From NCBI GenBank assembly GCA_027487735.1, contig JAIYDA010000088.1, forward strand, positions 1-49,337: DNA of 49,337 nucleotides. The letters are read 5' to 3'. The position numbers were made by a program, and so were the translations under genes. The notes below the pieces were generated by a model, which saw only the letters and a list, made by a program, of their open reading frames with translations, had not been told where the DNA came from and ran no database searches. The stretch comes from Planctomycetaceae bacterium (lineage in GTDB: Bacteria; Planctomycetota; Phycisphaerae; Phycisphaerales; UBA1924). Positions within the stretch are counted from its first letter, which is position 1, and each line of letters starts with the position of its first letter. Shown in pieces: positions 46,728 to 49,337 of the stretch.

Positions 46728-48104
46728 GTGTCCACTCTCCCCTGGTCCCCCACCTCCTGGCTCGCGCGTCCCATCGCGCAAGACATCCCCTACCCCGACC
46801 AGCGGGCCCTGCAAGCCTGCGTCAAGCATCTGCAAAGCCTGCCGCCGCTCGTCACAAGCTGGGAGATCGAGCGCCTGCGCTCGCAGCTTGCCGACGCCGA
46901 GGCGGGCAAGCGCTTCGTGCTGCATGGAGGCGACTGCGCCGAGGGCTTCGCCGATTGCCGCCCCGCGCCAATCGCCGACAAGCTCAAGGTCCTGTTGCAG
47001 ATGTCGATGGTGCTCGTGCACGGGCTCAAGCGCCCCGTGCTGCGCATCGGCCGCTTCGCGGGCCAATATGCCAAGCCCCGCAGCAGTATGACCGAGACGC
47101 GCACCGTCGATGGCGTCCAGCGCACCCTGCCAAGCTACTTCGGCGATCTCATCAACCGCGCACCCTTCGACGAAGCAAGCCGCACGCCCGACCCTGCCCT
47201 GCTCATCGCGGGCCACGCGCACGCCGCCACCACGCTCAACTTCATCCGCAGCCTCGTCGATGGTGGCTTTGCCGACCTGCACCACCCGGAGTACTGGGAC
47301 CTCTCCTTCCTCAGCAAGGCGGGCCTCCCCGCGCTGCTGCGCACCGAATACGAACGCATGCGCGCCAGCCTCGCCGATGGCCTGCGCTTCATGGAAGCCC
47401 TGGGCGAAACCACCATCGCCGAGCTCACGCGCGTCGAGTTCTTCACCAGCCACGAGGCCCTGAGCCTGTGGTACGACAGCAGCCAGACGCGCACCGTGCC
47501 GCGGCGTGATGGCTTCTACAACCTCAGCACACACCTGCCCTGGGTGGGCGACCGCACCCGCCAGCTCGACGGCGCACACCTCGAGTACTGCCGCGGATTG
47601 CAAAACCCCGTGGGGCTCAAAGTCGGGCCCAGCATGTCGCCCGATGAGCTGCTGCAAGCCGCCGCGCTGCTCAACCCCGCGAACGAACCGGGCAAGCTCG
47701 TGCTCATCGCTCGCATGGGCGCAGCCAAGGTCTCGCATGCCCTGCCCACGCTGCTGGATGCCTGGGCAGCCAGCGGGCGCAAGGGCCTCTGGCTCGTCGA
47801 CCCCATGCACGGCAACACCCGCAGCGTGCAAGTGGGCGACAAATCCATCAAGACACGCAGCGTCGATGACGTGCTCCGCGAGCTCGCCCTCGCGCACGAC
47901 AGCTTCGCCCGCACCGCCGTCCGCCTGGGGGGCTTGCACGTCGAGCTCACAGGCGAAGACGTAACCGAATGCGTGGGCGGCGCAGCCGGCATCCGCGAGC
48001 AAGACCTCACGACCAACTACGCCACCTTCTGCGACCCCAGGCTGAACTACCAGCAAGCGATGGAACTCGCGTTTGTGATCGCGAGGACGTTCCGAAGGCT
48101 GTAG
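46728..48104 (+). CDS. aroG: Class II 3-deoxy-7-phosphoheptulonate (DAHP) synthase
   Basis: First step of the shikimate pathway: phosphoenolpyruvate plus erythrose-4-phosphate gives DAHP. 458 aa, the usual length of the class II (plant/Mycobacterium) type. Visible: WLARPIAQDIPYPD near the start, VLHGGDCAEGF with the metal-binding Cys, LRIGRFAGQYAKPRS, FTSHEALSLWYD, VGLKVGPSMSP, LIARMGAAKV, VDPMHGNTRS and HVELTGEDVTECVGG. The start is a GTG at 46728 (STLPWSPTSWLARP), where family similarity begins. It lies just after mqnE, so the pair links chorismate supply to menaquinone synthesis. Its stop is 13 bases before the second inverted-end repeat. Confidence 0.95.
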   Translation: MSTLPWSPTSWLARPIAQDIPYPDQRALQACVKHLQSLPPLVTSWEIERLRSQLADAEAGKRFVLHGGDCAEGFADCRPAPIADKLKVLLQMSMVLVHGLKRPVLRIGRFAGQYAKPRSSMTETRTVDGVQRTLPSYFGDLINRAPFDEASRTPDPALLIAGHAHAATTLNFIRSLVDGGFADLHHPEYWDLSFLSKAGLPALLRTEYERMRASLADGLRFMEALGETTIAELTRVEFFTSHEALSLWYDSSQTRTVPRRDGFYNLSTHLPWVGDRTRQLDGAHLEYCRGLQNPVGLKVGPSMSPDELLQAAALLNPANEPGKLVLIARMGAAKVSHALPTLLDAWAASGRKGLWLVDPMHGNTRSVQVGDKSIKTRSVDDVLRELALAHDSFARTAVRLGGLHVELTGEDVTECVGGAAGIREQDLTTNYATFCDPRLNYQQAMELAFVIARTFRRL

Positions 48105-48117
48105 GTGTCTGACGTTC

Positions 48118-48185
48118 GTGCCCGCGAAATCGGCGTGCACATCGCGGGATCACTGTCCACCAGTGTGTGCCGACTTCACGGGCAC
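48118..48185. repeat. Dispersed repeat with 17-bp inverted ends, copy 2 (68 bp)
   Basis: Left end GTGCCCGCGAAATCGGC (48118-48134), right end GCCGACTTCACGGGCAC (48169-48185); 15 of 17 inverted matches. The right end is identical to that of copy 1 and the left differs by one base. The interior contains CACTG/CAGTG hairpin sequence. It fills the gap between convergent DAHP synthase and nitroreductase genes. Confidence 0.8.
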
Positions 48186-48204
48186 AAGCAGGTTTCTCGC
48201 ACGC

Positions 48205-48864
48205 TCACCGCACATACGAGATCACATCGCTCTTCTCATACCGCACCTTCTTCAGCCCCGCCAGCCAGTCGCTGCTGCTGCGATAGCCCGCCGCGGCGAG
48301 CACCACGGGCATGTAGCCATCCTTGCTCACGCCCAGCACCTCGTCGTAGCCCTTGGGGTCAAAGCCCTCCATCGGGCACGCATCCACGCCCAGCATCGCG
48401 CACGCGCTGAGGAACACGCCCAGCGCGATGTACGTCTGGCTGCGCGTATACGTCAGCACGTTCCCGCCGGGCAGCCCGCTGGGGTTGTTCACGCTCCCCA
48501 GCATCATGTCGCGATACCCCGCGAGAGCCGCTTTGTCGCCGCCGCGCACGCTGTGGATGCGATCGACATACCGCTCCACATCCGCCGTCGTCATCGTCGT
48601 CTTCGCGCAGAGCACCACGAGGTGCGACGCGTCGGTAATCTGCCCCTGGTTCCAGCTCAAAGGCCGCAGCTTCGCGCGCACCTGCTCATTGGTGACGACC
48701 AGAAACTTCCAAGGCTGGAGCCCATAGCTGGATGGGCTCAGCACCAGCGCCTCCTCCAGAGCCTGCCAGGTCGCTTCGGGAATCTTCTTCGTCGGATCAA
48801 ACGCCTTCACGGCGTAGCGCCAACGCAAGCTGTCGAGAATGGCACGGTCGGAGATCTGGTTCAT
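48205..48864 (-). CDS. Nitroreductase-family NAD(P)H-dependent oxidoreductase
   Basis: An FMN enzyme reducing nitro-compounds or quinones with NAD(P)H. 219 aa, family length. Recognisable: LRWRYAVKAFDPTKKI at the start (the RRAxKxFD-type FMN-binding region), EALVLSPSSYGLQPWKFLVV, the central QTYIALGVFLSACAMLGVDACPMEGFD, and GYMPVVLAAAGYRSSSDW. The ATG 48864 is set by the family start. 22 bases upstream is octamer array K. Confidence 0.93.
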   Translation of the reverse strand: MNQISDRAILDSLRWRYAVKAFDPTKKIPEATWQALEEALVLSPSSYGLQPWKFLVVTNEQVRAKLRPLSWNQGQITDASHLVVLCAKTTMTTADVERYVDRIHSVRGGDKAALAGYRDMMLGSVNNPSGLPGGNVLTYTRSQTYIALGVFLSACAMLGVDACPMEGFDPKGYDEVLGVSKDGYMPVVLAAAGYRSSSDWLAGLKKVRYEKSDVISYVR

Positions 48865-48885
48865 GGAAGGTCCGGAGGAAAAAAA

Positions 48886-48917
48886 GAGGTGTCGAGGTGT
48901 CAAGGTGTCGAGGTGTC
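48886..48917. repeat. STRR-like octamer array K (4 units, GAGGTGTC)
   Basis: GAGGTGTC, GAGGTGTC, AAGGTGTC, GAGGTGTC, in the 5' region of the nitroreductase gene. Confidence 0.9.
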
Positions 48918-48941
48918 GAGGGCAAACGCCCGCATCCACCC

Positions 48942-48980
48942 CTTTATCGCTTTATCGCTTTGCTGCTTTGCTGCTTTCTG
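48942..48980. repeat. STRR-like octamer array L (4-5 units, CTTTATCG type)
   Basis: CTTTATCG, CTTTATCG, CTTTGCTG, CTTTGCTG, CTTTCTG. It ends four bases before the SDR stop codon. The first two units equal those of array A, 44 kb away. Confidence 0.9.
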
Positions 48981-48984
48981 TCCC

Positions 48985-49337
48985 CTACCACGGAATCGTC
49001 GAGCCATCAATCCTGTAATACCCGCCGCTCTGCGCCAGCGTCAGCTTGCTCGCCACGCCCACCAGCCGCGTGATGCTCTCGAACGGGTCGAGGGGTGCCT
49101 GGTCGCCCCCCATGTCCGTCTTGTTCCAGCCCGGGCAAAAACTCGCGACGATGATGCGGTCGCCGCTCAGGTCCTTCGCCAGCCTCGCGCTGATCATGTT
49201 CAGCGCGGCTTTGCTCGCGTTGTACGCATAACTGAACCCGGGCGTCGCGTGGTCGATGCTCCCCAGCTCGCTGCTCACGTTGACGACCAGCTTGCCGCCG
49301 CCGCTGCGCAGGTTGGGCAGCAGCGCCTGCGTCAACA
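48985..49337 (-). CDS. Short-chain dehydrogenase/reductase (5' end beyond window)
   Basis: The C-terminal ~117 residues of an SDR; the N-terminal NAD(P)-binding TGxxxGxG part is past the right edge. Visible: LVVNVSSELGSI with the catalytic Ser region, YAYNASKAALN containing the YxxxK pair, and the PGW that usually follows in CPGWNKTDMGG (PG motif). This corresponds to the classical SDR carbonyl-reductase-like type. It is upstream of the nitroreductase on the same strand with a 120-base gap holding arrays K and L. Confidence 0.9.
   Translation of the reverse strand, partial: LTQALLPNLRSGGGKLVVNVSSELGSIDHATPGFSYAYNASKAALNMISARLAKDLSGDRIIVASFCPGWNKTDMGGDQAPLDPFESITRLVGVASKLTLAQSGGYYRIDGSTIPW

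Overview
The window is high-GC, gene-dense bacterial chromosome and most likely comes from a planctomycete of the Phycisphaerae type. That is an inference from the gene set: a secreted protein with a planctomycetal LExRxLL-type N-terminal motif, large type IV-prepilin-like proteins, a DUF1844 protein, a stand-alone LigD phosphoesterase-like protein, a b558-type sdhCAB operon, futalosine-pathway MqnE, and KDO/LPS-type envelope genes. I found no rRNA, tRNA, CRISPR array, transposase, phage gene or recognisable defence island.

Layout. 1-2766 (-): 3' truncated gene for a very large surface protein, followed by about 1 kb without a gene. 3754-5685 (-): Nudix hydrolase, a 77-aa ORF and plsY. 5706-7526 (+): small conserved-looking protein and a DUF900 alpha/beta-hydrolase lipoprotein. 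7532-7688: non-coding repeat with inverted ends. 7705-14010 (-): ftsK, a PilZ-DnaJ fusion, asnB and a LigD-PE-like protein. 14120-15150: TPR lipoprotein and a His/Cys-rich lipoprotein, convergent. 15600-18318 (+): two paralogous prepilin-like proteins with a shared leader element and separate terminators. 18398-20680 (-): SurA-like lipoprotein and a methyltransferase. 20865-26148 (+): DUF1844, sdhC, sdhA, a nucleotidyltransferase-fold ORF and sdhB. 26394-30694 (-): uvrB, prfB (with its +1 programmed frameshift) and a WecG/TagA-type glycosyltransferase. 30837-32288 (+): TolB-like lipoprotein; 32387-33019 (-): membrane zinc-ribbon protein. 33296-38576 (+): kdsD, a giant LptC/LptA-like protein and a TlyA-like methyltransferase, joined by ATGA overlaps. 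38671-45108 (-): GT2-GT4 fusion, DUF4139 protein, and a membrane/peroxiredoxin-like fusion. 45217-48104 (+): mqnE and class II DAHP synthase. 48118-48185: second copy of the inverted-end repeat. 48205-49337 (-): nitroreductase and a partial SDR.

How the genes fit together. The b558-type succinate dehydrogenase (quinone-linked) and MqnE (menaquinone via futalosine) suit menaquinone respiration. DAHP synthase beside mqnE supplies chorismate, the precursor of that pathway. kdsD plus the OstA/LptA-like protein, wecG-like and GT2-GT4 genes indicate a Gram-negative outer envelope with KDO-type LPS or related glycans. PlsY makes the lysophosphatidate for its lipids.

The least expected signals are outside the genes. 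At least twelve short tandem arrays of 7-bp or 8-bp units (STRR-like) lie in intergenic gaps, most within a few bases of a stop codon, and several arrays share the same unit. One array supplies the stem and loop of a rho-independent terminator. A separate dispersed repeat with 17-bp inverted ends occurs twice, each time between convergent genes.
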